DNA of 64,000 nucleotides, taken from positions 10,848,501-10,912,500 of the forward strand of contig NC_087090.1 in the NCBI RefSeq assembly GCF_963855985.1. The letters run 5' to 3'. This DNA comes from Ostrinia nubilalis (taxonomy: Eukaryota; Arthropoda; Insecta; Lepidoptera; Crambidae). Below, in pieces: positions 10,501-20,822 of this stretch (positions are counted from its first letter, which is position 1; each line of letters opens with the position of its first letter). The position numbers and the translations under genes were made by a program. Under the pieces are notes generated by a model. That model was not told the DNA's origin. It saw only the letters and a program-made list of their open reading frames with translations, and made no database searches.

Positions 10501-11358
10501 TTTGTCTCTAATATTAATCAAATGATTATAGAAATCGTCATAAATTCTTAATGGATCTGTATTATCTAAATTAATATTACCTACCATGTTTTCTGTTTCA
10601 GTATGAAATTTAAACCAATCAGCTTTATTGTAAATAAATTTGTGTACTGGTTCACCTATCTGATATTTATCAACAGAAGTCTGAATATCTGTTATAGTGG
10701 GATAGTGATAACTTCCCATTGGATCATCATAAACTTTCCAATCACATAATGGAGCTACTGAAGGGCTGACACATGTTACATCAATAGCCGAAGGATTATG
10801 AACAGATCTACCAACAGTGGTTGGCGCCCCTGAGTTGAGGATACAGAGGTCGCTCTCGTCAAATATATTGTAAACTTCATTACCTCGACCGTTACTAGTA
10901 GCACAGCCGAATGCGATGTGGTGAGCATTAATATCACCTGATAGCAGAAGTGGCTTAGGTAGTAAGTTAATAATCTGTTTCAGTTTGCTACCATTGAATC
11001 TTGATCTATTTTCTTTAGGTGGTGGACAATATATACATAGAATACTTAAATTACCTATGCCAGTTCGCAGATTAATAGCTACAGGTTGTAGAAAATCATA
11101 AAAGGGAAGCTCTATTACTGAATATTTCAAAGTGTCTTTGACTAGGATGGCGACTCCACCCCGGCCTTCTTTTTCTTTACCTATTTTACTAACTAGATTG
11201 TAATTATGAATACGAAAAGAACTGTTTTCTTTTAACCATGTTTCGTTTAACAAACATATATCAATATCATTATCAATCAAAAATTTTATAAGTAATGGCT
11301 TTTTGTTAATAACACCTTCGACGTTAAATTGAGAGATTCTTATGAAACTTTTATCCAT
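7588..11358 (-). CDS. LINE A ORF2: endonuclease-reverse transcriptase-RNase H polyprotein
   Basis: 1,256 uninterrupted residues. An apurinic-type endonuclease (about 1-215) shows QFNVEG, NETWL and SGDINAHH. A reverse transcriptase (about 420-690) shows the FADDLL catalytic box. An RNase H (about 905-1,035) shows YTDGSK, AESYAI, TDSKSV and VPSHRGIRGNE. A C-terminal CTYCNEELADMEHIILKC forms a CCHC-type zinc motif. The protein nicks target DNA and reverse-transcribes the element RNA. One endonuclease motif that is normally S-D-H reads S-Y-H here (GSYHYP), which would remove a metal- or base-positioning Asp. The start ATG follows the ORF1 stop with no gap (TAAATG), suggesting translation by reinitiation. 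Confidence 0.9.
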   Translation of the reverse strand: MDKSFIRISQFNVEGVINKKPLLIKFLIDNDIDICLLNETWLKENSSFRIHNYNLVSKIGKEKEGRGGVAILVKDTLKYSVIELPFYDFLQPVAINLRTGIGNLSILCIYCPPPKENRSRFNGSKLKQIINLLPKPLLLSGDINAHHIAFGCATSNGRGNEVYNIFDESDLCILNSGAPTTVGRSVHNPSAIDVTCVSPSVAPLCDWKVYDDPMGSYHYPTITDIQTSVDKYQIGEPVHKFIYNKADWFKFHTETENMVGNINLDNTDPLRIYDDFYNHLINIRDKCVPKVVKTSPNLMKKPVPWWDDECNSAVKKSKDALNFYRRNPSIDNYIAYKKLDAAKKLTLKEKKKTGWKSLCESFNRYTPVSTVWNYMKRFKRVSIPKLPKNDEWIPSFFEKYSPVSLPEKEVNNSLLQAYFCQIGNEKAAFLSQHFSWEEFMTALKSRRNTTPGLDNIPYELIRRLHSNAKKLLLYIFNLLWQTQVIPDSWKTQCVIPILKPDKPPDDCNSYRPISLSSCIGKVFECMLKTRLDYYVESNNILPNEQFGFRKGRSAAESFTALVSDLRNSLDSHSATACVFLDVQGAFDNVVPSILIAILCDIGVPGVVCKWIFNFLYKRIMYIKFNNIFHGPGYVYKGTMQGATISPLLYNLYTSQINKYLTQRDIKFLQFADDLLIYTVNKNVNTAVHSLNLALVEIHNFYSGKLKLDISPNKSGVMLFSKKYNECNSNIYYNNNPLPWIQEKKFLGVCLDKKLTFESHIKLLIRNSSKALNLLRSLAGVTWGSDPKILSMLYKSLVRSHFDYSTLAYMNCGPTLLKKLDVIQNKALRIITGAMCSTPINAMQCETCIPPLVLRRIQLAANFCLKLITSTNKPVLDRIMPPLSSQICSTPPPPITGNELISGRTPGLLRIALYIDSLTVNMYKDKPWPMYKVNYEDLVVNNFTILREKISNQIDLNKFLNKSYYKVYTDGSKKENSVTSAFYDPQLKLTQSHKIESHCSIFTAESYAILLALKHICTCNPPSDNIIILTDSKSVLLALENNSCKYNLNYIIYDIKKLINNIYRLTGKTLLFLWVPSHRGIRGNEIVDLAARNGFDVDHSTLLKIPHTDYQAAISQDLKKIWHEYWTITSMEKGKWYAKIQGSPPAKPWYHRRNENIDNRKFITIINRLRFGHCHAPTHLKRLNLIPSAECTYCNEELADMEHIILKCRSFGIQRLVMIDDLQSICERVPQSLDELLKDPKLFKPLYTFVVSTLGTI

Positions 11359-12549
11359 TTAAAGCCCTTTGAAACTTTTTATAAGAATTTCCTGTATAAT
11401 AGAACTATTGACTGCCCTCGTTTCGTTGCCAATAGCGACAAGGGCGCCTACAAGGCCCTTGCGAATAAAATCATTGTTTAATATTTCATCTATTAATTGT
11501 TCATTGGTAAGTGGTTCTTTTTCTTTAACTTCCATCGAGTTAGTTGAAGTGGAAGAGGTCGCTGTTGAAACCGAGCTAGCTTGTGGCTTCCTTGATGCAA
11601 TAGATTTTAAGTTAGTTTTAGGAGCAGCCAGTAGAGGAAACTCGCTTATGTAGTTTTTGATAACTGGGCTACTCTTAGTAGCCGCAGCACTGCTGGAGAC
11701 CATATTAGCGTAAGTTAATTTATTTTTTTTATCTTCCATTTTTTGTTTTTTGACAGGACAGTCCCGTGAAATCGCAAGATGAGCTCCTTGACAGTTTATG
11801 CATTTGGCTATTTTATTTGAAGTACATTCAGAAAAATGATGTTCTTCAGAACATATTGAGCATTTTTGCACAGATTTACAAATTTTAGCACCATGGTTGA
11901 ATTTGAAACACTTGAAGCATTGCAACAATGGAGCGTTGTATGGGAATACTCTGAACCTAAAAAGGTCTAGATACACATGTTCGGGTAACACAGTTGATAA
12001 AAATGTGATAGACACAGATTGGAAGGGCTTTATTTCGCCGTTGTCTTTTTTGGTGAACCTACGTACACCTATGATCTCGTATGATGACGAGAGTTTCTTA
12101 AAAAGTTCCTCATTGCTGATACTAGTGGGTACAAAGCGAAGCACGCCGACTGTTTCTACTGCTGTGGCTGGGATGTATGCCTTGAGTTGGTGTTTGGTTA
12201 GGAAGGGATCGTTTTTCAGGAAGTTATTGGCATTACTAGACTGGGAAAATGTGACACATATTTTATTGGCGTTAATTCTTTTAAGATTGGTAATGCCCTT
12301 GATTTCATTTTTGAAAAGGTTGGTAGTCAGGATGGGATTGTTGTTCCCGATCTTCTCATTATCTTTCGTGCTTTCCACAAATACAGAAAACTCGCCACTC
12401 ACCGTGTTCTCCGCGAATAGCCTTCTATACCCTGGTTTTACGTACGGTTTGTAGAAATCTTCATCTGCACTCGTATAGGTGTGATCTCTGTTTGGTGCCT
12501 TCCTTTTTTCCTTGCCCCTGGGCGGGTCCTTACCGTCCCCGTCCGGCAT
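11359..12549 (-). CDS. LINE A ORF1: gag-like RNA-binding protein with CCHC zinc knuckles
   Basis: 396 residues. A basic N-terminus is followed by a gag-like domain and three zinc knuckles at about residues 211-268 (CFKCFKFNHGAKIC, CSICSEEHHFSEC, CINCQGAHLAISRDC). This matches nucleic-acid-binding ORF1 proteins of I/Jockey elements, which coat the element RNA. The ORF ends in TAA immediately before the ORF2 ATG. There is no frameshift, and the length is normal for the class. Confidence 0.88.
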   Translation of the reverse strand: MPDGDGKDPPRGKEKRKAPNRDHTYTSADEDFYKPYVKPGYRRLFAENTVSGEFSVFVESTKDNEKIGNNNPILTTNLFKNEIKGITNLKRINANKICVTFSQSSNANNFLKNDPFLTKHQLKAYIPATAVETVGVLRFVPTSISNEELFKKLSSSYEIIGVRRFTKKDNGEIKPFQSVSITFLSTVLPEHVYLDLFRFRVFPYNAPLLQCFKCFKFNHGAKICKSVQKCSICSEEHHFSECTSNKIAKCINCQGAHLAISRDCPVKKQKMEDKKNKLTYANMVSSSAAATKSSPVIKNYISEFPLLAAPKTNLKSIASRKPQASSVSTATSSTSTNSMEVKEKEPLTNEQLIDEILNNDFIRKGLVGALVAIGNETRAVNSSIIQEILIKSFKGL

Positions 12550-12843
12550 AGTCGAGTTTTAAGTTGACTTAACGACTTCCAATAGATAGATAACTATTTA
12601 TAACACAAAAAGAGAAAAATACAAAATTGGCTTCGAAAATCGCGCCTAGTGCGTTCAAAAGCCCGCCAAAAAGTCCTTTTATTATGGCTATGCTATGCCT
12701 CTTGCCAGTGTCGAGTTAAAAACGGGGAAACGGGAATTAAAAGGAAAAATGCCTACTTTCGGAATTTGGAAAGGAATTAATGATCAGGAAAATGAGGAAT
12801 ATACAGGAGATATTTATATAATATACATACGTTTATACAAAAA

Positions 12844-15594
12844 TCAAAGCTTTATATTATTTACAGTTATAAACTTGGCTATACAATTATATACAACAGG
12901 ATCTTTATGGAAAAGGAGAGACATTATAGAAGACGGGAAAGGAATGTGTAAGGAAGAGAGTTCCCGAAGGAAAGCAGAGCGGTCAAAACTAGGACAGGAG
13001 AAGAAAATATGGTTGATAGTGCCTGAATCGGTGCCACACTCACAAGAATCATCATTAATGATATGGAGTCTTGCGAGGTGAGAGGGTGTACACGTGTGAC
13101 CCAACCTCATGCGTATGATAGATGAAGAAACTCTCTTATCAAATTTCAACTTGAAAAACCAAGGCTTTGTAGGTATTTGTGGCTGAAGAAGTGAAAAAAG
13201 AAAGCCTTTTGATTTGCAACTAATTTCCCAATCCGATTGCCAGGAAGAGTTTAAAGAAAGTTTGGGCAATGCTAGGAGATCATGACAATAACTCTGATAG
13301 GGAAACAAATCTCCACAGGAGACCGCCTCATTGGCAAGACGATCTGCAATTTCGTTACCTCTTATCCCACAGTGACTAGGAATCCAGGCGAAACAAACAT
13401 TCAGGCCAAGTGAAATACATTCATAAAATAACTTTCTAATGTCATATATTACAGGGTACTGGTTTCTGGATTTAAAAGGAAATTGATTTAAAGCTTGAAG
13501 TGCGCTCATGGAATCCGTAAAAATGACAACATTTTTAAGTCTATATAATTTTGCATATTCTATTGCTCTGAAAAGGCCAAAGCATTCCCCCGTAAAGACG
13601 GAGGATTCTGGAGGTAATTTGACTTTTTGGACAATTTTATACTGCGAGTGGAAAACCCCGACTCCAGTAATTTCTGTGATAGAATGTTTAGATGCGTCTG
13701 TATATATGTGATGAAAACCATTATAATCTGTGTCTAAAATTTCATTAAATTTGGATACAATGTTTAGATCTTGCTTATCAATTGGGAGAAAACAAATATT
13801 TATAGGGACTAAGAGAGATTCAATACTGCAATGAAACAATGGTAAGTGTTTTGAACGGAATATGGGAGAGGACAGAGACATTAATTTATTGTAGCTGTGC
13901 AAAAGACAAGGAATAGTTTTATGTTTCCAATAGTCTGAAATGGGAACTTTTTCTGATAAGCAGTGAAGTTTTGGGAAAAGTTGATGATTTGAGAAATTGA
14001 ATGTACGAAAGAGGAATTTATCACACAGAAACTGCCGTCTAAATTTGAGAGGAGGATCACAACATTCAACTTGAAGCGCATTTACTGGACTACTTTTCAT
14101 GGCTCCTGTTACAATTCTGAGAGCTTTTGACTGTATCAGATCTAATTTTTTAAAAGCAGATTTATTGCCTGGCTCGAGAAGAAACATGCCGTAGTCCAGA
14201 ACACTTCTGATGAGAGCATTGTATATAAGCTTCATTGAAAAAGGGTGAGCTCCCCACCAAACTCCAGATAAACATCTGAGAATATTTATTCTTTTTTCAC
14301 ACTTTTCTGCAATATACTCGCAGTGTTGATTTCCAGTCAGTTTTGAGTCTAGAATTACTCCCAGAAATTTGTGATGAGGTTTTACAGGAATCAAATCATT
14401 ATCATAAGAAATTTGGACAGGAGGTGGATTTCTCAATCTTGAAAAAATTACTGTGGCACTTTTATTAGCAGATAAGTTTAATCCATTATTATCAAGCCAG
14501 GATTTTAAATTAGATAGTGAAGAAGTAAGTGCTGACGCAGCAACTTCTATTTTCTTATCAATATTATAAAACAGCAAGTCATCAGCATATTGTAAAACTT
14601 TTGTATTATTATTGGAAATTGATGATGCCAAATCGTGAGTGTAAGCGTTATATAACAAAGGGCTAAGAACAGAGCCTTGTGGAAGTCCTTTCCAACAAGT
14701 GCGACTAAACGTGGAGCCATCCTGTGAAAGTTCTAGACACCTTTCATATAAGATGTTAATGATAAAGTTACTAAGCATTGTGGGAACTTTTAAGGCGTAG
14801 AGTTTTTTAAGCAATATTGGGATTATCACGTTATCATAAGCGGAATTTATATCTAAAAAAGTTGCAACAACTGACTGGTTATCAGAGAATGCAAGCCTAA
14901 TATCAGTGATAAATAAACTAATATTGTCCATAGTACTTTTTCCCTTTCTGAATCCAAACTGGTTAACAGCCAGTAAATCATTACTCTCAAAAAACCATTC
15001 AAGCCGATTCTTTACCAGATGTTCAGCTAATTTCAATAATACTGAGGACAGAACTATTGGACGGTATGAAGATGGGTCAGATGGGGACTTATTTGGTTTA
15101 AGAACTGGCAACACTTTTTGGGACTTCCATGACAGAGGGACACTATTACCTGTCAACGCAATAGAATTGATAATTTGTAAATAATAGGAGAGAACATGAT
15201 CATTTAAATTATGAAAGAAGGAGTACGGAATACCATCTACACCTGGAGACGAATCAGTTACATTTTGGATGATTCCCTTGAGTTCAAACAGTGTAAATGG
15301 CTGTTCAATAACAGACACAGCGACTGGCGATGGAGTTATAATTAGTTTTTCAGGGACCCATGGAGGAGCCAGTTTATCAACAAATGGACAAGCAATTTCT
15401 AACGGGATAAATGGGTGGGAAGAATCTGTCATTGCAGATTTAAATCGACGAATGTTTTGCCATACTATCGAAGATGGCGTTTCAGGGGAAATTGATAAGC
15501 AAAACTTTCTCCAGCTCTCAAACTTTTTCTTTTTAAAAAGTTCTCGAGTTTCTTCAATAACTTTACCCAATTCTGAATAATTTTCATTTGTCAT
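12844..15594 (-). pseudogene. LINE B ORF2, 3' part: reverse transcriptase and RNase H
   Basis: 916 open residues cover the reverse transcriptase (catalytic YADDLLFY), the RNase H (YTDASK, TDSMSAL, IPSHCGIRGNE) and a C-terminal Cys/His cluster (CECGTDSGTINHIFFSC). The apparent start is not a true start. It is the point where element X cut the ORF, and the frame continues without a break into the endonuclease part at 21,924-22,852 when X and the hAT are removed. Combined length is about 1,230 residues, like LINE A. No stops lie within the pieces, so insertion rather than point decay inactivated it. Confidence 0.87.
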
Positions 15595-15685
15595 ATCGCA
15601 CCCTTAATAATATAGGGGCACAACTCAAAATTTTTGGTTTTTTACTTTTTGTACTAGAGAGGCATATTTTCGTCAGTTCTACAAG

Positions 15686-15868
15686 ATGGCTTTCACAGAA
15701 ATCGAAAACAATGATCAGATTAAAGAGTTCTACATTTTGTGCCCCTTCCATACTTTCATCTATCTTCCCGCTAGAAGGGCTGAATCAGAGACATGCCGAT
15801 ATTTGTCGAATCCGGCCCCCGCGACTGTGGTCCAATTTGGAGTTGTGCCTTTGTGTGACAAACTTTTA
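15686..15868 (+). CDS. Element X putative first exon, unknown protein
   Basis: An ORF begins MAFTEIENNDQIKEFYILCP near the left terminus of element X and runs about 61 codons to a donor-like TTTTAA|GTAAGTG at about 15,868. I do not recognise the family. Its position close to the left inverted repeat and the consensus-like donor suggest the first exon of the X-encoded protein. The downstream exons are decayed or absent. Confidence 0.35.
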
Positions 15869-17093
15869 AGTAAGTGTTAGTGAGCTAAGTCTAATTAATT
15901 CCATATATTTCTAATAATATGTTACATTTTCATTTTTATTACATTGATAAAGTCCCGTTAATCATAGAAAATTATAAAATATAACTTTAACTTTAGTTAG
16001 GCGGACCATGGATGGGTGTTTGTAGTTAAATTTATAACTCTCCTATAAAAGTAATTTGCTTCTTGGTATTAATTTTCATACCTATTGGTTGATTAGGAGC
16101 CTATAGAATGTTTTATCGCGATGCTAAGAAATAAAGCGGTGGTTATGAAATACTTCCCGACAAATAAACTAATGATTTATAAAATAAGAGACATACCTAC
16201 GTGTTAAGGCTATTAACGTTCGCTCGGGGCTCGGGTTGGCTGTTTTCTTTGTTTATTTCATGAATAAACGCACTAGTCAGCCAAAAGGTGAATTACTTTA
16301 ATATGTTAGTGTTATAATTTATAATTATATTCTTTAATTTATTACGGTCACATAAATTGATGCTAATTAATCACTCAGATTCTGATGACTGAGGATACAT
16401 CGAATTTATTTTAAAATTATCTTTTCACGTATTAAGTTACTACAATTTTACTGATCAGCTATTAGACCTTGAAATTTTCAGTTTGTCTAAATTTAAGTTC
16501 TAAAGTGCTTTTTGTCTTAAAAATGTGAGTTCGTAATGTAATCTTGTGTTAACGCCAGTTTTTATTAATATGTGGCAAATATTGTACACAAAAGCAAAGA
16601 AAAAAGATCACGGAGTTTGTGATAACAAACCAAGCATACTCTGGGATAAAAATTGTACAAAATAATAAATATTGGGTGTCCAATATCGTCGTAAACCTTG
16701 TGTACCTACCTAGACTTTTGCAATACTGAAGTCAAGCAGGACGTTAAGGGCTTCTATTTGGAGGGTCAAAGATATGTATTGAGCTTTCTAATCACTAAAA
16801 TGGTCAAAAGCAAAATGATGATGAGTACGGAAAAATTAAAAGCAGCTATCTTCGATGGACTGCAAATCCGTGCTCTTTAAAAGACTGTATTTGTAAACCA
16901 TATAACACAAATTGAATCTGAAGCATGGCTAAGGTGCTTTAGTAGTAAAATATTTTTTGGGGAATGTTAGAACACCAGAATAGATATTCTTGTGTTCAAA
17001 ATTGGTTGCTAAAATCCTTCAAAAATTACACACGCCAATTTGAGTATTAAATTGTATTTTTTACAATAGCCATTTTGAACTGATTCCCACATA

Positions 17094-17270
17094 ATGTGGG
17101 TGATTATAGTAAGGGACAAGGAGAACGGTTCCTTCCACCAGGACAGCAGGATAGTGGAAAAAAGATACCAAGGTACTGGCTGTTGGACTTTAATAAGTGA
17201 TTATTCTGAACAAATCCATAACAGAAAACCTTACAGAAAAAGTTTTTGTAGGTTTTTTCTTTATTTGATA
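17094..17270 (+). pseudogene. Element X decayed coding fragment (GERFHQD/EKRYQG family)
   Basis: One frame reads GSFHQDSRIVEKRYQGTG followed by a DYS...RKPYRKSF block. From memory this resembles a conserved C-terminal stretch (G-E-R-F-H-Q-D, then E-K-R-Y-Q-G, W, K-x-Y/L-R-K) of uncharacterised transposon-linked proteins scattered through arthropod and cnidarian genomes. Missing residues and frame breaks show that it is a relic. No function is claimed. Confidence 0.4.
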
Positions 17271-18069
17271 AAAAGCATATTTTTTATAGGGTAAGAGTCC
17301 CTATCTATCTAAGTAAAAATATTTTGAATGCATAAAATTAGTATTTTCATGTCGGTTTTCTCAGAGAAATAGCTAATATTCTTTATTTTAATCTAATTCG
17401 ACATATCTAATAATTTTCTAGTATTCAGCACCCTACTCTTATACTGAATTGGCTATAAGCTACTATACCGCACAATAACTGTCCCCAATGTTATTGGGCG
17501 TAAATCAATACAAAAATCGAATAATACACTTATTTTTAAATATTAGAGAGCAATATTAGGGAATATGCCATATAAAACAATTCAGCCTAAGGATTAGATG
17601 GGCACAAGTACAAGTAATACCCAAAATCACAACAACAGAAATAGTAAAATAAAGGCCTAACTTTGAAATATTTTTTAAACAATTTTTTTACATACTCATA
17701 ATCAATATTTTCAAAAATGTCTCATGTCAAATTATATAACAGATACCAGTGATGAAGTATGCTTAATTTGAAAGTTGTAGCTGATAAAATAAAGAATTTA
17801 GAGCCAATTATGTAAAAAACCGCGATCCGCCGATTGGTTTTTTGGTTTTTCCCAAAAAACTGAATTTTGGAGTTGTGCCCATTCATTATTAAGGGTGCGA
17901 TATTTGCTTTATAGTTGCGCCAGTGCCGGTTTTAGTACTACCAGCGCCCTGGGCGAGATTTCTACGGCGCCCCCTAACTGCAATTCAAAGTTCAAACCCA
18001 TACGAAAAAAGGCGAAGGATAATAATGAAATAACCATTTATGAAAAGAAATAAACATTTATTAAAAAAA

Positions 18070-20822
18070 CTAATAAAATTTTACTTTTCTAGCCTTTCTA
18101 TCGGCGAACTCTTTTATTAAGTTATCAAAGTCGATGTTTTCAGCAATTTCATTTTCGATTGACAAAGTTGCCAAGTTTGTCAATCTAGATTGAGATATTG
18201 TCGATCGCAGATAGGTTTTTATCAGCTTGAGCTTAGAAAAACTCCTCTCTCCACTAGCAACCGTTACGGGAATAGTTAATAATATTCGTAATGCTATCCA
18301 AACATTTGGATATAGTTCTTGTAAGTTGCGGTCTTTGATAAAATTTAAAACAAAAACAGGAGTAACCACTTTCTGATCAGGCAAAAACGATTTCAGACTT
18401 ACGAGTTCATCGCACAACATACATCCATCTATATCTGATTTGGAATTTACATTTAATTTCAATTGAAGATCACTACAGAGTTTGATAAGGTCGTGTTTTT
18501 CTGGAATCTGTTTTAAATTGTACAAAAAAGACCAAGATTCCGAGTACTCACATAACTGTTCAAATCTTTCGTTGAGTGAAGTTAACGTCGTGTCCAAAAG
18601 ACAGTTGAAAAATTCAACCTCAATTTTTTTTTCTGGAGAAGTTATAGGCTCATCTTGGGCAGTTTCACTAGCTTGGCGCTTAACACGTCGAATTCTTGTT
18701 GTCGCTCTAAACACAGGTTCTATTTCTAACTCTTCAGCCAATTCCTTCGCAGTTGAAATGGCGCTTTTAAAGCCTGTATTTCTATATTCTTCCAAGAAAT
18801 TGCAGCATTTTTTCAACATGTCTGTGCATTTACCGAGATCCATGTCTGTTGATTGTAGAGATTTACTAACGACATTAATTTGAAAAAGTATGTCATACCA
18901 GACAACCAATGAAACTATGAAGCCGAAATCTTTTAGCTGTTCGGCTAGAGTAGTAGCCTCATGAGAGACTTGAACATCAGTTTTCTGAGTTTCAATAGCC
19001 AAAGTGATTAAAGCGTCATGGACGGCGCTAATTTGATAACGGACTGCTTTAACACTGCCAATTCTTGCTTCCCAACGCGTGTCACTGAGTTTTTTTATAG
19101 TGTACAATCCCAAGTGATCGGTCAGAATTTTCCATCGATGAACAGAAGCTGAAAACAACGTAAACAACCTCTGAAGTACTCCAAACAAAGTGACAGATTT
19201 TACAGATGACTTAGCGGCATCGCATAGTACGAGATTGTAGCTATGACAGCCACACGGTACATATACAGCTAAAGGATTTATGTCCAGAATTCTCCTTTGA
19301 ACTCCAATATTTTTTCCTTTCATATTTGCTCCGTTGTCATAGCCCTGACCTCTACAATCGTTCAATTCCAGTCCGTATTTATTTAAAATATCAATAATAA
19401 CTTCAGTCAGCCTTTCACCAGTCGACTCATTAACAGGTATAAATTCTATGAAATGCTCTTTTACTGATATTTTATCGACATCTGATGATAAATCAACAAA
19501 TCGTATTGTCAGTGAAAGCTGTTCTATATGACTAATGTCCGGAGTACAGTCAGCTATAATAGAATAATATTTCGATTTCTTTGCACGTGATATGATTTCT
19601 GACTTCACTTTTTCACCCATCAGCTCTATTAATTCATTTTGAATGTCTTTTCCGCAGTAGTGGTCAGAAACATCACCCTTTACAGCTAATCGCAAGTGCT
19701 CCTCCATAACTGGATCAAATTTGGCTAGTAGTTGTACTAAACCCAAGAACTTTCCATTATTGGGCGTATATAGTTTGTCGGAAGTACCTCTAAACGCCAT
19801 ATAGTTTTCAGCTAAATACAGTGTAATATGCATTAATCTAGACAAAATATTATTCCACCTTGTAGTTTCCTTTCTAATCAAATGTTGCTCTTGACAATCT
19901 ATTGTTTTTCCCGTTTTTAATCTTAGTTCAGCCTCAATCCATGAGAGGTAAAACTTCTTATGAAAAGTGCTACTTTCATGAACTTTTAACATTTCTGATA
20001 AGTGTTTCCAGTCGTTATATCCTTCAGATACTAAATTCGACGTTGAGCTGCTATCAAATAGCCGGCAACAAAAACAGTAAACTCGATTTTTAGAAACTGA
20101 GTATATTAACCAACGACGCTGAATTATTTCATTGTTTGCAAGTTTTTTGGTAAAATGAGAATTTGAGAAATGTCGCCCTGTATCATTCTTTGGATAATTA
20201 TCAATGTGAGTTTGCACTGGGCCATTAGTTATTATATGATCAATAATTTTGCTATTTCGAGTGAGTGGCCAAGTGGCTGGATCCGATATATTTGGAACAA
20301 GAGAACTAACGTCATCTAGAATTTGTATTTGTTGTACATCACCAATAGTGTCATCCTGAGCAGCATCTGTAATTGTAACACAACTTGTCTCCTCACTTCG
20401 GGAAACTTCGTCCACAATCTCTTCAACAGCTAACTGATCTGAGCCCCGATTACGGTAATTTTTAACGTCAACAATCCAGACACGCTTCTCGATTCTGCGA
20501 TACGATTGGTCGTTCAACAGCGTACGTCAGCTGTTTTGACCAATCGTATCGCAGAATCAGAAACGCGTCTGGATTGTAGACGTTATAAAAGTTACCGTAA
20601 TCGGGGCTCTGACTTGTCAGACAGAGACTCCACTACCGATGCATTCGCTTGTATTTCAGATGTAGATGCCACATTAAGGTCTTGATTTTTTGTTGTGATA
20701 ATATATTTGCCTATATTCATAAACTTTTTTGTTTTTTCAAATTCCTTTTCTTTTTCTGCTTTTCGTTTTCTATATTTTGACCCAGATGGTTTGCTTTTGA
20801 AAGGATCAACGTGTTCAGACAT
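18070..20822 (-). pseudogene. hAT transposase (TTF zinc finger, DUF4371, hAT dimerisation), split by a MITE
   Basis: The protein starts at 20,822 (MSEHVDPFKSKPSGSKYRKR), runs about 70 codons to the MITE at 20,608, and resumes at about 20,438 for about 789 codons to 18,070. It is in frame across the MITE if the 3-bp CTG duplication is counted once. Features seen: a TTF-type zinc finger (VYCFCCRLF), a DUF4371/RNase H-like core with SIIADCTPD and YDNGANMKG, DTRWEAR, and the C-terminal dimerisation helix (VASGERSFSKLKLIK). The enzyme would bind the terminal repeats and perform cut-and-paste transposition. No other stops or frameshifts are evident, so the copy was probably functional until the MITE landed. 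Confidence 0.88.
20442..20608. mobile_element. 167-bp MITE inside the hAT transposase gene
   Basis: Arms of about 70 bp (AGCCCCGATTACGGTAA ... TTACCGTAATCGGGGCT) fold back around a central 25-bp loop. Flanking CTG at 20,439-20,441 and 20,609-20,611 gives a 3-bp duplication. It introduces a TAA stop into the transposase after S-E-P-R-L-R. A 3-bp TSD would fit PIF/Harbinger-type mobilisation, but that assignment is weak. Confidence 0.85.

Larger units (their letters stand above)
7407..12676 (-). mobile_element. LINE A: full-length I-type non-LTR retrotransposon inserted in the tail of LINE B
   Basis: The unit runs from a 5' UTR at about 12,676 through ORF1 and ORF2 to a poly(A) (T-run 7,407-7,425 on the plus strand). 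The flanks repeat TTTTATTATGGCT (12,677-12,689 and about 7,395-7,407), meaning it inserted at the last bases and first A residues of LINE B. Both ORFs are open, so this is a young and possibly recently active copy. Confidence 0.87.
15596..17900. mobile_element. Element X: 2.3-kb DNA transposon of unassigned superfamily
   Basis: The termini TCGCACCCTTAATAAT (left) and ATTATTAAGGGTGCGA (right) are inverted repeats, with a second matched block (GGGCACAACTC) a few bases inside. The flanks fit a TA or ATAT duplication (both give the same empty site), which restores the LINE B ORF2 frame. An exon-like ORF at 15,686-15,868 ends at a GTAAGT donor, and a decayed fragment lies at 17,090-17,260. I could not assign a superfamily: the TSD is ambiguous and no DDE motif is visible. 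Confidence 0.7.
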
